Part shown: positions 1 to 7,800 of the stretch, one piece after another
Position numbering within the stretch: position 1 is the first letter of the stretch
Layout of the letters: each line of letters opens with the position of its first letter
Source: Bacteroidota bacterium
GTDB lineage: Bacteria; Bacteroidota; Bacteroidia; B-17B0; Aurantibacillaceae
DNA: 13,657 nt
NCBI GenBank assembly: GCA_005800865.1
Contig: SYEI01000059.1
Coordinates: forward strand, 1-13,657
Reading direction: 5' to 3'
The notes under the pieces: generated by a model
Database searches by the model: none
What the model saw: only the letters and a program-made list of their open reading frames with translations
Told to the model about the DNA's origin: nothing
Position numbers and translations under genes: made by a program

Positions 1-477
1 AAAGTGGTTGTTATTTCAAGAGAATCGTATTTAAATGGACAAAAAAATGGAATGGAGTATGTTTATTTTCCGGATGGAGTTGTAAGCGAAGAACGAAAAT
101 ATAAAATGGGAAAAATGGATGGCCCATTTAAATTATACTATGATAAAAATTTAGTAAAAAGTGAAGGCGTTTATGTGAATGGATTATTAGAAGGAAAAAA
201 CGCCTTTTATTATCCTGAAGGTAATATTACAGCGGCAGTAGGATATTATAAAAATGGAAAAAAAGTAGGTCCTTGGATTTATAGAGATAAAAAAGGAAAG
301 GTAACTGAAAAAGAATTATTTAAACAAAATGGAGAACAAGCTTCTAAAAAAGAAACCGAGGAATTTTTTAATAAAAATAAGGCGGTAGATGAAAAGCCTA
401 AAACAGTGGACACTAAAACAACAACAACAACAACTAAACCCAAAACTACCACTGCTAAACCAAAAGCAACCAAGTAG
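1..477 (+). CDS. MORN-repeat protein, 5' end outside the window
   Basis: The frame is open from the first base, so the true start lies upstream; the GTG at 4 is an internal valine codon. The visible 158 residues hold about four units of roughly 23 residues with the pattern NG-x3-G-x4-Y-x2-(D/E)G, which is the MORN repeat (YwqK-like family). Examples are the YLNGQKNG, YKMGKMDG, YVNGLLEG and YKNGKKVG segments. The last 45 residues or so are a charged, low-complexity Lys/Thr/Pro tail, including six threonines in a row encoded mostly by five ACA codons at 418-432. MORN proteins of this kind in Bacteroidota are usually exported or envelope-attached; the lost N-terminus prevents checking for a signal peptide. 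The gene lies 76 bp upstream of mnmA on the same strand and no terminator is visible between them. The family assignment is firm; the function is unknown. Confidence 0.8.
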   Translation, partial: KVVVISRESYLNGQKNGMEYVYFPDGVVSEERKYKMGKMDGPFKLYYDKNLVKSEGVYVNGLLEGKNAFYYPEGNITAAVGYYKNGKKVGPWIYRDKKGKVTEKELFKQNGEQASKKETEEFFNKNKAVDEKPKTVDTKTTTTTTKPKTTTAKPKATK

Positions 478-497
478 ATTTAAATAATAAAAAAACT

Positions 498-538
498 CTT
501 AGCGACCTTAGCGAAAAAACTTAGCGACCTCTGCGTTT
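498..538. repeat. Intergenic CTTAGCG heptamer repeat
   Basis: Between the MORN gene and mnmA, the heptamer CTTAGCG occurs at 498-504, 507-513 and 520-526, and a variant CTCTGCG at 529-535. The start-to-start spacings are 9, 13 and 9 bp. The longer unit CTTAGCGACCT is exact at 498-508 and 520-530. From memory, CTTWGCG-type strings recur between genes in many Bacteroidota genomes, so this is probably one copy of a dispersed repeat family rather than a gene-specific site. There is no perfect stem and no T-tract, so it does not look like a terminator. Confidence 0.6.
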
Positions 539-553
539 AAACAACAATATAAA

Positions 554-1657
554 ATGAGTAAGCACGGAAAAGTATTAGTAGCAATGAGTGGTGGGATTGA
601 TAGTTCGGTTGCTGCTATGATGTTACATGAACAAGGTTACGAAGTAATTGGTATCACCATGAAAACATGGGACTACGAATCTTCTGGTAGTAGTAAAAAA
701 GAAACCGGTTGTTGTAGTTTAGATAGCATTAATGATGCGCGTTCGATGGCCGTTACTTTCGGTTTTCCACATTATATTTTAGATATACGTGGAGAATTTG
801 GAGATCATATCATCAATAATTTTGTTGAAGAATATTTAGCAGGTCGAACTCCAAACCCATGTGTGTTATGTAATACACATATAAAATGGGAAGCTTTGTT
901 AAAACGTGCCGATATGTTGGATTGCGAATTTATTGCAACCGGACATTATGCCCAAGTTCGTGAAGAAAATAATCGTAAAGTTATTTTTAAAGGTGTAGAT
1001 CAAACAAAAGACCAAACCTATGTGCTTTGGGGATTAGGACAAGAGAGTTTACAACGCACGATGTTTCCTTTAGGAAAATATAAGAAGCCCGAAATTAAGC
1101 AAATGGCAAAAGATGCTGGCTTTTTAGATTTAGCCAATAAAAGTGAAAGTTATGACATTTGCTTTGTACCAGACAATGACTATCGCGCCTTTTTAAAGCA
1201 CAGATTGCCTAATTTAGAAGCAAGTGTAGAAGGTGGAGATTATATTTTTAAAGGAAAAAAAGTCGGCAAACATCGTGGTTATCCCTTTTATACTATCGGG
1301 CAACGTAAGGGTTTGGATATAGCAATGGGTGATCCCGTTTTTGTAAAAGAAATTATTCCAGAAACGAATACAGTAGTGTTAGGTGATTTAGAGGACTTAA
1401 AAGAAATGGAAATTAATGTTCGTGATTTTAATTTAATTAAGTATGAAACATTACCGCAAGATTATGTTGCTTTAACTAAAATCCGTTACAAAGATGCTGG
1501 GCGTTTAAGTACGATCAATACAGTCGACAATAAATTAAATATTATTTTTCATGAAGCTGCAAGTGGAGTAGCTCCAGGGCAAAGCGCTGTTATTTATGAA
1601 GGAGATGATTTAATTGGCGGAGGTTTTATTGATAGAAAACCAATTGTTTTTCAGTAA
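554..1657 (+). CDS. mnmA: tRNA-specific 2-thiouridylase MnmA
   Basis: This cytosolic enzyme adenylates and then thiolates uridine 34 in the wobble position of the Lys, Glu and Gln tRNAs, giving 2-thiouridine. The 367-residue protein has the usual family length. The N-terminal PP-loop ATP-binding motif SGGIDSS is at residues 12-18, with Ile in place of the commoner Val. The catalytic cysteine is Cys103 in the NPCVLCN motif and the second catalytic cysteine is Cys203 in YDICFVP. The GHY motif is at 130-132. The C-terminal third, including GQRKGL and the APGQSAV segment, is the tRNA-binding and beta-barrel part. The ATG is preceded by an A-rich stretch without a Shine-Dalgarno sequence, which is normal in Bacteroidota. 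No promoter box is evident in the 76-bp gap, so co-transcription with the MORN gene is possible. The gene appears intact. Confidence 0.97.
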   Translation: MSKHGKVLVAMSGGIDSSVAAMMLHEQGYEVIGITMKTWDYESSGSSKKETGCCSLDSINDARSMAVTFGFPHYILDIRGEFGDHIINNFVEEYLAGRTPNPCVLCNTHIKWEALLKRADMLDCEFIATGHYAQVREENNRKVIFKGVDQTKDQTYVLWGLGQESLQRTMFPLGKYKKPEIKQMAKDAGFLDLANKSESYDICFVPDNDYRAFLKHRLPNLEASVEGGDYIFKGKKVGKHRGYPFYTIGQRKGLDIAMGDPVFVKEIIPETNTVVLGDLEDLKEMEINVRDFNLIKYETLPQDYVALTKIRYKDAGRLSTINTVDNKLNIIFHEAASGVAPGQSAVIYEGDDLIGGGFIDRKPIVFQ

Positions 1658-1672
1658 TATAAATTGAAATAT

Positions 1673-1711
1673 AAAAAGAAAGGCTCATCCATTTGATGAG
1701 CCTTTCTTTTT
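1673..1711. terminator. Bidirectional terminator between mnmA and the LamG gene
   Basis: A perfect 17-bp inverted repeat (1673-1689 pairing with 1695-1711) surrounds a 5-nt loop. The GC-rich core GGCTCATC/GATGAGCC is flanked by an A-run on the left and a T-run on the right, so a U-tract follows the stem on either transcript. It sits between convergent stop codons at 1657 and 1730 and can serve both genes. Confidence 0.92.
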
Positions 1712-1729
1712 TTGAAAGAAGTAAAAAAA

Positions 1730-3382
1730 TTATTCTTTTATAAATCTTGTAATCGCTGTACCTTTTTCTGTTTTAATTTTTAAAATATATATTCCTGAAG
1801 ATAGTTGTTCAACAGAAAACGTATTTGTGTTTTCTGTTTGTACTAATGCTCCTAAACTATTATAGATAGTTACGGTTTGTGTGGTTTCATCTGTTTTAAT
1901 AGTTAAATGCGAGGTTGCAGGATTTGGATAAACTACTCCGTTTGTTTTTCCTAATACTTCATTTAAACCAGTAACCGTATTTGGTAAATTGTACAAAGTA
2001 GAAACTTCTGTTCCAGTTAAAGGTTTGTTGTAAATATGTAAATCATCAAAATAAGCATCTAATCTTTGTGTATTAACACAGATAGTGCCGTCGCTTTTTA
2101 AATAAGCGCCAACTCCAATACATGCAGTTGCATCTATAAAACCTGAACTAATACCTGCACCAGCTGTTGAAACTTGCGTCAAAGGTTGTAAATTGTTGTT
2201 TACATAAATTTGATATTTGCTGTTTCCTGTAAGAGCGGCATCATATGTAAGTACTACATGGTACCATTGCCCAGTAGTGCAGGTAACATTATTCGCTGCC
2301 AATACTACAAAATTTCCAGCGCTTACAGAACTATAAGAAGTAATTTCAAATTGTGCCGTTGTATTTAAACGAAATAAAAATTGTCTATCGTTTCCACTAC
2401 ATCCTGCATCAGCTGATTTTCCTAGTAGAATTTGCTGTGTAGAGGTTATTGTTTTGAAATTAACCCAAAAGGAGTAGCTTATCTTTCCTGCAGTTCCAGC
2501 TGCAAAACCGTCATAACTATCATATAAATTTAAATGCGTACTATTTATTGTTACATCTAATGCTTTACCTGTATTTCCAAATCTATCTGTTGCAAAGTTT
2601 ACACCTGTGCCAACTGCATCATTGTTGCTTACCTCATCTAATGTCGCACCTGTATCAAAGGAGTATTTAGAAACTAAACCGTTCACAATAGGGTTTGGTG
2701 CATTGTAAAGACTCGTAACTTCAGTAGGAGTTAATTTTCTGTTGAATAATTGAACATCATCAATTGCGCCATTAAAAAGCCTAGTACCACTTTGTGATCC
2801 GATACTTAAAGCAGTTGACGATGTACTGTTAATTGAATTAAAAGTGGCGTCTACTACATCTACGTCTAAAACTCCATTAACATAGGTTTGATGTCTGCCC
2901 GTATTATCCCAAGTTGCAACGATGTGATACCAAGTATTGGCTACTAAACTTATTGTTCCTGTATGTCCGGCTGCAGAAAAACCAGGTTTTCCAATTGCTA
3001 TGAATGTTTTGTTCCCGTTTATCATGAAAAGGTATTGATCAGTACTTGCATTTCCAGTCCATTTTGCTACAATAGCTTTTTGCCCGCTTACATTGGCTAG
3101 TTTTACCCAAGAAGAAATGGTTAGGCCAGTAGTTACATTTGCTTTAGCAGGTGAGCCTAAAGAAATAGTAGAGGCTCCACTAAAATTGGCTGCGGCAGCA
3201 GGATTATTAAATCGGTCGGCTACATAAGTTACACTGGTTGAAGTACCAAATGCTTTTGGTAATATACCATCTTGCTCATTGCAGGCGTTAAAGTTGTAAT
3301 CAGCTAACAATCCACTTGTTACCTGTGAAAAGGATATGGAACTTGTTAATAGAAGGGAGGCAAAAAGTAGAATTTTTTTCAT
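1730..3382 (-). CDS. Secreted double-LamG protein with T9SS type A sorting domain
   Basis: The 550-residue protein starts with a clear signal peptide (residues 1-20, ending ISFSQ). Two concanavalin A/LamG-like jelly-roll domains follow. Domain 1 spans about 24-227, with the typical ISSWVK, NTWYHIVATWD and GAIDDVQLFNRKLT segments. Domain 2 spans about 234-465, with YSFWVNF, GQWYHVVLTYD and FDDLHIYNKPLT. The last 70 residues or so are a T9SS type A sorting domain: VYPNPA, then IYNSLGALVQ, LSSGIYILK and a basic/acidic RFIKE end. It is therefore expected to cross the outer membrane through the T9SS and be released or anchored at the surface. LamG folds commonly bind glycans or proteins; no catalytic motif is seen. 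The gene has its own conserved promoter element (3408-3477) and ends at the shared bidirectional terminator. Confidence 0.88.
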   Translation of the reverse strand: MKKILLFASLLLTSSISFSQVTSGLLADYNFNACNEQDGILPKAFGTSTSVTYVADRFNNPAAAANFSGASTISLGSPAKANVTTGLTISSWVKLANVSGQKAIVAKWTGNASTDQYLFMINGNKTFIAIGKPGFSAAGHTGTISLVANTWYHIVATWDNTGRHQTYVNGVLDVDVVDATFNSINSTSSTALSIGSQSGTRLFNGAIDDVQLFNRKLTPTEVTSLYNAPNPIVNGLVSKYSFDTGATLDEVSNNDAVGTGVNFATDRFGNTGKALDVTINSTHLNLYDSYDGFAAGTAGKISYSFWVNFKTITSTQQILLGKSADAGCSGNDRQFLFRLNTTAQFEITSYSSVSAGNFVVLAANNVTCTTGQWYHVVLTYDAALTGNSKYQIYVNNNLQPLTQVSTAGAGISSGFIDATACIGVGAYLKSDGTICVNTQRLDAYFDDLHIYNKPLTGTEVSTLYNLPNTVTGLNEVLGKTNGVVYPNPATSHLTIKTDETTQTVTIYNSLGALVQTENTNTFSVEQLSSGIYILKIKTEKGTAITRFIKE

Positions 3383-3407
3383 TTTGTAAGTATTTATAGA
3401 TTTAATA

Positions 3408-3477
3408 CAAATAAATCACATAAATGCGTTTTTTTTATTTAAAGTTCAGCAACAGCTATTTTTGGTTTATTAACGGA
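3408..3477 (-). promoter_or_regulatory. Promoter and putative LytTR-type operator of the double-LamG gene
   Basis: On the minus strand the distal half-site TCCGTTAAT (3477-3469) is followed by 12 bp and the proximal half-site GCTGTTGCT (3456-3448), then GAAC. The TTG inside the proximal half-site (3452-3450) is followed by exactly 34 nt and the 8-mer TTTATTTG (3415-3408), which resembles the Bacteroidota -7 box TAnnTTTG. The start codon begins 25 nt further on. The same layout precedes the other two secreted-protein genes. TCCGTTAAT fits the published LytTR half-site consensus [TA][AC][CA]GTTN[AG][TG] at every position; the proximal half fits less well. That a LytTR protein binds here is inference. 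Confidence 0.55.
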
Positions 3478-3697
3478 CAAAAAAAGAGAGGTCATCCATT
3501 ATGACGACCTCTCTTTTAGTAGTTTAAAGAAGAGTTATTCTTTAATAAAACGAATAGTTTGAGTTCCCTTTTCTGTTTTAACTTTTAAGATATATAATCC
3601 TGAAGATAATTGCTCAACAGAAAATACATTTGTTTTTTCTGTTTGAACTAAAGCCCCTAAGCTATTGTAGATAGAAATAGTTTGGATTTCTTCATCT
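3444..3697. repeat. 254-bp duplicated block, copy A
   Basis: This segment aligns without gaps to 5313-5566, with 18 mismatches by manual count (about 93% identity). It covers the operator half-sites of the gene to its left, the terminator, and the last 54 codons or so (sorting domain) of the propeller gene. The non-coding part (91 bp, 7 mismatches) is about as conserved as the coding part (163 bp, 11 mismatches). This points to recent segmental duplication or gene conversion rather than protein-level selection alone. Confidence 0.85.
3482..3517 (-). terminator. Terminator of the propeller-repeat gene
   Basis: An inverted repeat with arms AAAAGAGAGGTC (3482-3493) and GACCTCTCTTTT (3506-3517) lies 17 bp past the stop codon of the minus-strand gene at 3535. 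The loop can extend the stem through GTCAT/ATGAC with one bulged base. On the minus strand the stem runs into a U-rich tract, as expected for intrinsic termination. Confidence 0.85.
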
Positions 3698-5244
3698 AAC
3701 TTAATATTTATTATTGTATTTGTAGGGTTTGGATAAAGAGTCACGTTAAACTCATCATTTAATTCGGCAATACCTACAGTTGTAGAGCTTAGTTTAAGCA
3801 CGAAGACATCATTACTGCCTTGTGGAGTTAAATTAGATACACCAGCGTTAGGATCAAAATCAGCAGTATTATCATAAAATCCAGAAGTATAAATGTTACC
3901 ATTTGCGTCAGTTGTTATTCTAGAACCAAAAATATTTGTCGAAGAACTTCCTATTGTTTTTGCTGAAATAAAATTACCCATTGCATCTAATTTACTTATA
4001 AAAGCATCGTAAGTTCCAATCGGAGATATTGACGTTGTGCCCACTCCAGGATCAAAATCTACAGTCCCATCAATATATCCTGTTGTGTATATATTCCCTG
4101 TCACATCTATGGTAATGTCAGCACTTTCAGGATAACCAGTTCCTCCTCCAAAAGTTTTTGCGAAAACAAAATTCCCAGAAGCATCTAATTTACTTATAAA
4201 AATATCGTAAATGCCTATTGGACTTAGTGTATAAGTTGTTGTACTTGGATCAAAATCGATTGTGCCCGAATTAGCACCAGTTAAATAAACGTTTCCAAAA
4301 GCATCGGTAGTCATACCTGATGGAGTATCAGTTCCTGACCCACCTATTTGTTTTGTCCATATAAAATTGCCACTCGCATCTAGTTTGCTTACAAATATAT
4401 CTACAGAAGTAAATGCTGTTAACGTGTATGTTGTTGCTCCTGGGTCAAAGTCAAGTGTTCCATTAAAATAGCCCGATGTATATACATTTCCTGAAGCATC
4501 TAAAGCTATTCGGGTTGAATTTAAATTGGTTGTAGTTGCTGAGCCAATACTTTTAGCCCATACAAAATCGCCGTTCCCATCTAATTTGCTTACATAAATA
4601 TCATTAGCACCTATTGCACTTATTGTAGATGTTGCAACACCAGGGTCAAAATCGCAAGTGCCACCAAAATAGCCTGTTGTATAAATATTATTTGTTGCAT
4701 CCATTGTCATATCAATACCACTTTGATTTCCTACTCCACCCATTTGTTTTGCCCAAATAAAATTACCATTGGCATCCCATTTACTTACAAAAATATCAAA
4801 ACCACTTGGCGAGTTTAAGTTAAAGGTTCCTGCATTGGGGTCAAAATCAACTGTGCTATCAAAATTACCGGCTAAAAAAATATTTCCTAGAGCATCAATT
4901 TTAATACTATTTACAGTTTCATTATATAATCCTCCAATTTGTTTAGCCCAAACAAAGTTTCCGTTTATATCTAGCTTAGTTACAAAAACATCGTTAGGTC
5001 CAATTGGGGTTAAACTAAAAACTCCTACTCCTGGATCAAAATCTGCTGGACCATCAAATTTACCTGCTGTATATACATTGCCAGCCGCATCTACAGCACT
5101 AGCATTAATATGATCGTTTGATGTTCCACCCAAACTTTTTACCCAAGTAAAATTTTGAGCATTTAAAGTACTTACAAAAGTTGTCGACATAAAAAATGCG
5201 CTTAATAGAATAGCTGTTTTTTTGAAATGTAAAAATTTTATCAT
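3535..5244 (-). CDS. Secreted seven-repeat (probable beta-propeller) protein with T9SS sorting domain
   Basis: The 569-residue protein has a signal peptide (residues 1-30, ending STLNAQ). Seven DFDP-containing repeats follow, the first at residue 68, spaced 65-67 residues apart. Each unit carries DFDP, a D(V/I/A)(F/Y)(V/I)SKLD-type strand, a G(N/D)F(V/I)xxxK segment, an IGG or GGG turn and a GN(V/I)Y(T/L) strand, resembling SBBP-type propeller repeats. Repeat 7 stops after the KLSS strand, and the missing strands appear at the N-terminus (FTWVKSLGG to GNVYTAGKF). This is the closure expected of a seven-bladed propeller. Residues from about 496 to the end are a T9SS type A sorting domain (LYPNPT, IYNSLGALVQ, LSSGLYILK, RFIKE). 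The protein is expected at the cell surface or outside the cell. No enzymatic motif is seen. The gene has its own promoter element (5277-5346) and terminator (3482-3517). Confidence 0.87.
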   Translation of the reverse strand: MIKFLHFKKTAILLSAFFMSTTFVSTLNAQNFTWVKSLGGTSNDHINASAVDAAGNVYTAGKFDGPADFDPGVGVFSLTPIGPNDVFVTKLDINGNFVWAKQIGGLYNETVNSIKIDALGNIFLAGNFDSTVDFDPNAGTFNLNSPSGFDIFVSKWDANGNFIWAKQMGGVGNQSGIDMTMDATNNIYTTGYFGGTCDFDPGVATSTISAIGANDIYVSKLDGNGDFVWAKSIGSATTTNLNSTRIALDASGNVYTSGYFNGTLDFDPGATTYTLTAFTSVDIFVSKLDASGNFIWTKQIGGSGTDTPSGMTTDAFGNVYLTGANSGTIDFDPSTTTYTLSPIGIYDIFISKLDASGNFVFAKTFGGGTGYPESADITIDVTGNIYTTGYIDGTVDFDPGVGTTSISPIGTYDAFISKLDAMGNFISAKTIGSSSTNIFGSRITTDANGNIYTSGFYDNTADFDPNAGVSNLTPQGSNDVFVLKLSSTTVGIAELNDEFNVTLYPNPTNTIINIKLDEEIQTISIYNSLGALVQTEKTNVFSVEQLSSGLYILKVKTEKGTQTIRFIKE

Positions 5245-5276
5245 CTTTTTAGAATAAGGGTTATTATATATTAAAA

Positions 5277-5346
5277 CAAATTAAGCAAGAAAAAACCCGC
5301 GCTTGAAAAGTAGTTCAGCAATAGTCATTTTTGGTTTATTAACAGA
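5277..5346 (-). promoter_or_regulatory. Promoter and putative LytTR-type operator of the propeller gene
   Basis: On the minus strand the distal half-site TCTGTTAAT (5346-5338), a 12-bp spacer and the proximal half-site ACTATTGCT (5325-5317) plus GAAC are followed by the 8-mer TTAATTTG (5284-5277). The 8-mer begins exactly 34 nt after the TTG at 5321-5319. The start codon is 32 nt further on. Similarity to the element at 3408-3477 is partly explained by the duplicated block, but the -7 box lies outside that block, in diverged sequence. Confidence 0.55.
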
Positions 5347-5566
5347 CAAAAAAAGAGAGGTCATCCATTAAGACGGCCTCTCTTTTAGTAGTTTAAAGAA
5401 GAATTATTCTTTTATAAAACGAATTGTTTGAGTTCCTTTTTCTGTTTTAACTTTTAAGATATATAAACCTGAAGATAATTGCTCAACAGAAAATACATTT
5501 GTTTTTTCTGTTTGTACTAAAGCACCTAAACTATTATAAACAGATATAGTTTGGATTTCTTCATCT
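5313..5566. repeat. 254-bp duplicated block, copy B
   Basis: This is the partner of 3444-3697. It spans the operator half-sites of the propeller gene, the terminator at 5351-5386 and the sorting-domain 3' end of the large LamG/Ig-like gene. Similarity starts abruptly at AGTTCAGC on the left and fades after the TTCTTCATCT segment on the right. Confidence 0.85.
5351..5386 (-). terminator. Terminator of the large LamG/Ig-like gene
   Basis: Arms AAAAGAGAGGTC (5351-5362) and GGCCTCTCTTTT (5375-5386) form a stem with one G-U pair, 17 bp past the stop codon. A U-rich tract follows on the minus-strand transcript. It is homologous to the hairpin at 3482-3517. The inner stem has changed here, but the GAGAGG/CCTCTC core is kept. 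Confidence 0.82.
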
Positions 5567-7779
5567 GTTTTTACAGTTAAGTTTGTTGAACTTGGATTCG
5601 GGAAAATACTTAGTTCGTTAGTTAAGTTTGATAATTGATTAATGTCTGTGCACAAACTTACACTTTGAGTAATGACTGCATTATTTTCACAACCGTTTGC
5701 ATCTGTACCAGTAACCGTGTAATTTGTTGTTACTGTTGGTGACACTGCAATACCTGTTCCGGTAGCGCTCGTGTTCCATGTATAAGAAATTGACGTGCCA
5801 CTTGCTGTTAAGCTTGCCGATTCACCAGCGCATATCAAAGCATCATCTGATGTAGCAGTGATGGTTGGCAATGAGTTAACTGTTACACTTGATGTAGCAA
5901 ATGTTGATGAGATACATCCTACCGAACTAGTACCAACAACTGTGTAGCTAATATTTGCTGTCGGTGTTTTTACAGAGCCTCCACCTTGAATGGTATAAGT
6001 ATTTGCTCCACTAGGTGTAATGGTAAATGAATTTCCTGAACAAATTGATCCACTATTAACAGCAATGGTTGGATTAGGTGCAATAGTAATAGTGATTAAA
6101 TCAGTCATTTCTAAGTTGCAAACTGGCGCTCCGCAATCTACTTTGCCAACAATCCAATCTGTGTTAGGGTCCATTCCCGACATAGCGCCAACTTCTCCTG
6201 TAACTAAATCAGTCACTGTACTTCCTATGTTTTCATTTAGTTTGAAATAATTTCTTAAACCACTTTCGTTACCCATTAAACAGTTATTCATATTTCCTGA
6301 AATTTCTGATTGAGTTCTAGCAGTGTTCCAAATTCTAACCTCATCCATCTTTCCATTAAAATATTCTGCTGTTGCAATTGTAGGATCTTCGCCTATTGTA
6401 AGCTTGTTAGTGCAACTTGGTATAGAAGTAAATGGAGCAGTACTTGTAGAAATAGCAGTGCCATTTAAATATAATGTTGTTACACCATTGTTAAAAGTTC
6501 CAGCAACATGATTCCACGCATTAAGCGTTAAAACATTCGCAACACTTAATTGATGAAGCGTGTTCCCAGAACCTTCAACTACAAATCTTAATCCTCGACC
6601 GTTATTTGTAGTATTATAAGTATCTAGAATGATTTCTCCGCTTTGAGCCGCATTAGCGAAATAATTAGAAACTATTCGTTTGTATGTTGTAGCTCTAGGA
6701 AAAATCCAAGCTTCTACCGTTAATGAATTTGTAGCTAGCGATGTTATATTTGTTGTAATAACGTCATTTGTTCCGTCAAAATCCAAACCGTAATTACCGC
6801 CTCCTTGAGTTTCTGCATAAACATTAAATGTAGTATTTGTCGTTAGTGGACCAGTATCAAAAGATAGAGCACCTCCTGTTCCAGTAACTGGACTTCCGAT
6901 GACATTATTATTTGCATCATCTCTCAAGTAATATTTTATCCCATTGTTAGAAGAACTAGTTGTAATAGTAGCACTATTTCCTGAGCAAACATTATTTTGT
7001 GTACCACTAATCGTTTCATTGTTAATAGCAGGTAATATTGTAACGTTTGCAGTTGTAGATGCGGTATTACTTCCACTATCAATAGCTGTAAGTGTAACAG
7101 TATTCATACCTATGTTCGAACAGTCGAAAAAAGTTTTGCTTAAACTAAGTGCTGGCGTTCCGCAATCAGATGATGAACCATTATTTATATTCGCTGGAGT
7201 AATATTAACGAGTCCACTATTGTTTAATTGAACCGTGTAATTTTGAGCAACAGCAGTTACCGAAGTGCTAATACAAGCGCTATTGTAGGTTAAATTATCG
7301 ATAGAAAGATATGGATTTAAGGCGCTTTGAGATATCGATAGAGCAATGAATTGTTGATTTCCTGTGTAGGTAGAAAGATCTACAATATGATGAGCGTAGA
7401 CAATAAATCCTCCCGATTGAGCCATAGGAACAGGATGTGATTTAATAAGTTGAAAAGTACTCATCGCTCCTGCGCTTTGATTGGATACAGTTCCTATTAG
7501 CAATTGTATAGTGGGGTTTGAATTAGTGGTGTTTCTAATATCAAACTCTAAAATTCCCTTTGCATTATCAGTCATTGGCAAAATAATAGTTTTACTGCCA
7601 CCAGTAGCGAAAGTGGAAAGATTAACGACTCCAGAGCCATAAGCAGCACCAATAGGAAACCAACAAGAGGGCGGAGGAGCGTTGAAGTTTTCTGTTATTG
7701 AATTTACGGGAGTTAAACACTGTGCATTAATTTTACCTGCTAATAATGTAATTAAGATGATTAGTAAATGTTTTCTCAT
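5404..7779 (-). CDS. Large secreted LamG and Ig-like domain protein with T9SS sorting domain
   Basis: The ATG at 7779 gives a 791-residue protein with a normal signal peptide (residues 1-20, ending GKINAQ). The frame can be extended to a TTG at 7845, but that codon lies inside the promoter element and is rejected. Visible parts in order are: an N-terminal beta-rich region with the PPPSCW motif (about 21-168); an HYR-like domain (about 170-248); an Ig-like stretch with CSGNSATI (about 252-325); a LamG domain (about 328-498: LTVEAWIFP, NAWNHVAGTF, GKMDEVRIWNTART); two Ig/PKD-like stretches with CSGNSFTI and CAGESASL (about 565-708); and a T9SS type A sorting domain from FPNPS (about 726) to RFIKE. 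It is a likely surface or secreted adhesin-like protein; the ligand is unknown. Its promoter abuts the 3' end of the response-regulator gene, with no terminator between. Confidence 0.87.
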   Translation of the reverse strand: MRKHLLIILITLLAGKINAQCLTPVNSITENFNAPPPSCWFPIGAAYGSGVVNLSTFATGGSKTIILPMTDNAKGILEFDIRNTTNSNPTIQLLIGTVSNQSAGAMSTFQLIKSHPVPMAQSGGFIVYAHHIVDLSTYTGNQQFIALSISQSALNPYLSIDNLTYNSACISTSVTAVAQNYTVQLNNSGLVNITPANINNGSSSDCGTPALSLSKTFFDCSNIGMNTVTLTAIDSGSNTASTTANVTILPAINNETISGTQNNVCSGNSATITTSSSNNGIKYYLRDDANNNVIGSPVTGTGGALSFDTGPLTTNTTFNVYAETQGGGNYGLDFDGTNDVITTNITSLATNSLTVEAWIFPRATTYKRIVSNYFANAAQSGEIILDTYNTTNNGRGLRFVVEGSGNTLHQLSVANVLTLNAWNHVAGTFNNGVTTLYLNGTAISTSTAPFTSIPSCTNKLTIGEDPTIATAEYFNGKMDEVRIWNTARTQSEISGNMNNCLMGNESGLRNYFKLNENIGSTVTDLVTGEVGAMSGMDPNTDWIVGKVDCGAPVCNLEMTDLITITIAPNPTIAVNSGSICSGNSFTITPSGANTYTIQGGGSVKTPTANISYTVVGTSSVGCISSTFATSSVTVNSLPTITATSDDALICAGESASLTASGTSISYTWNTSATGTGIAVSPTVTTNYTVTGTDANGCENNAVITQSVSLCTDINQLSNLTNELSIFPNPSSTNLTVKTDEEIQTISVYNSLGALVQTEKTNVFSVEQLSSGLYILKVKTEKGTQTIRFIKE

Positions 7780-7800
7780 ATTTATTTGTTTTATATCAAA

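Noticed and set aside
418..432. ACA trinucleotide tract as a phase-variable switch
   Set aside because: It is a trinucleotide repeat in frame near the protein end, so slippage would only change the threonine count.
4769..5113. Plus-strand open frame of 114 codons
   Set aside because: It lies antisense inside the repeat region of the propeller gene and is an artefact of the repeated codon pattern; the protein has no recognisable features.
6944..7231. Plus-strand open frames within the large LamG/Ig-like gene (also 6020-6250 and 6323-6511)
   Set aside because: They are antisense shadows of a well-supported secreted protein.
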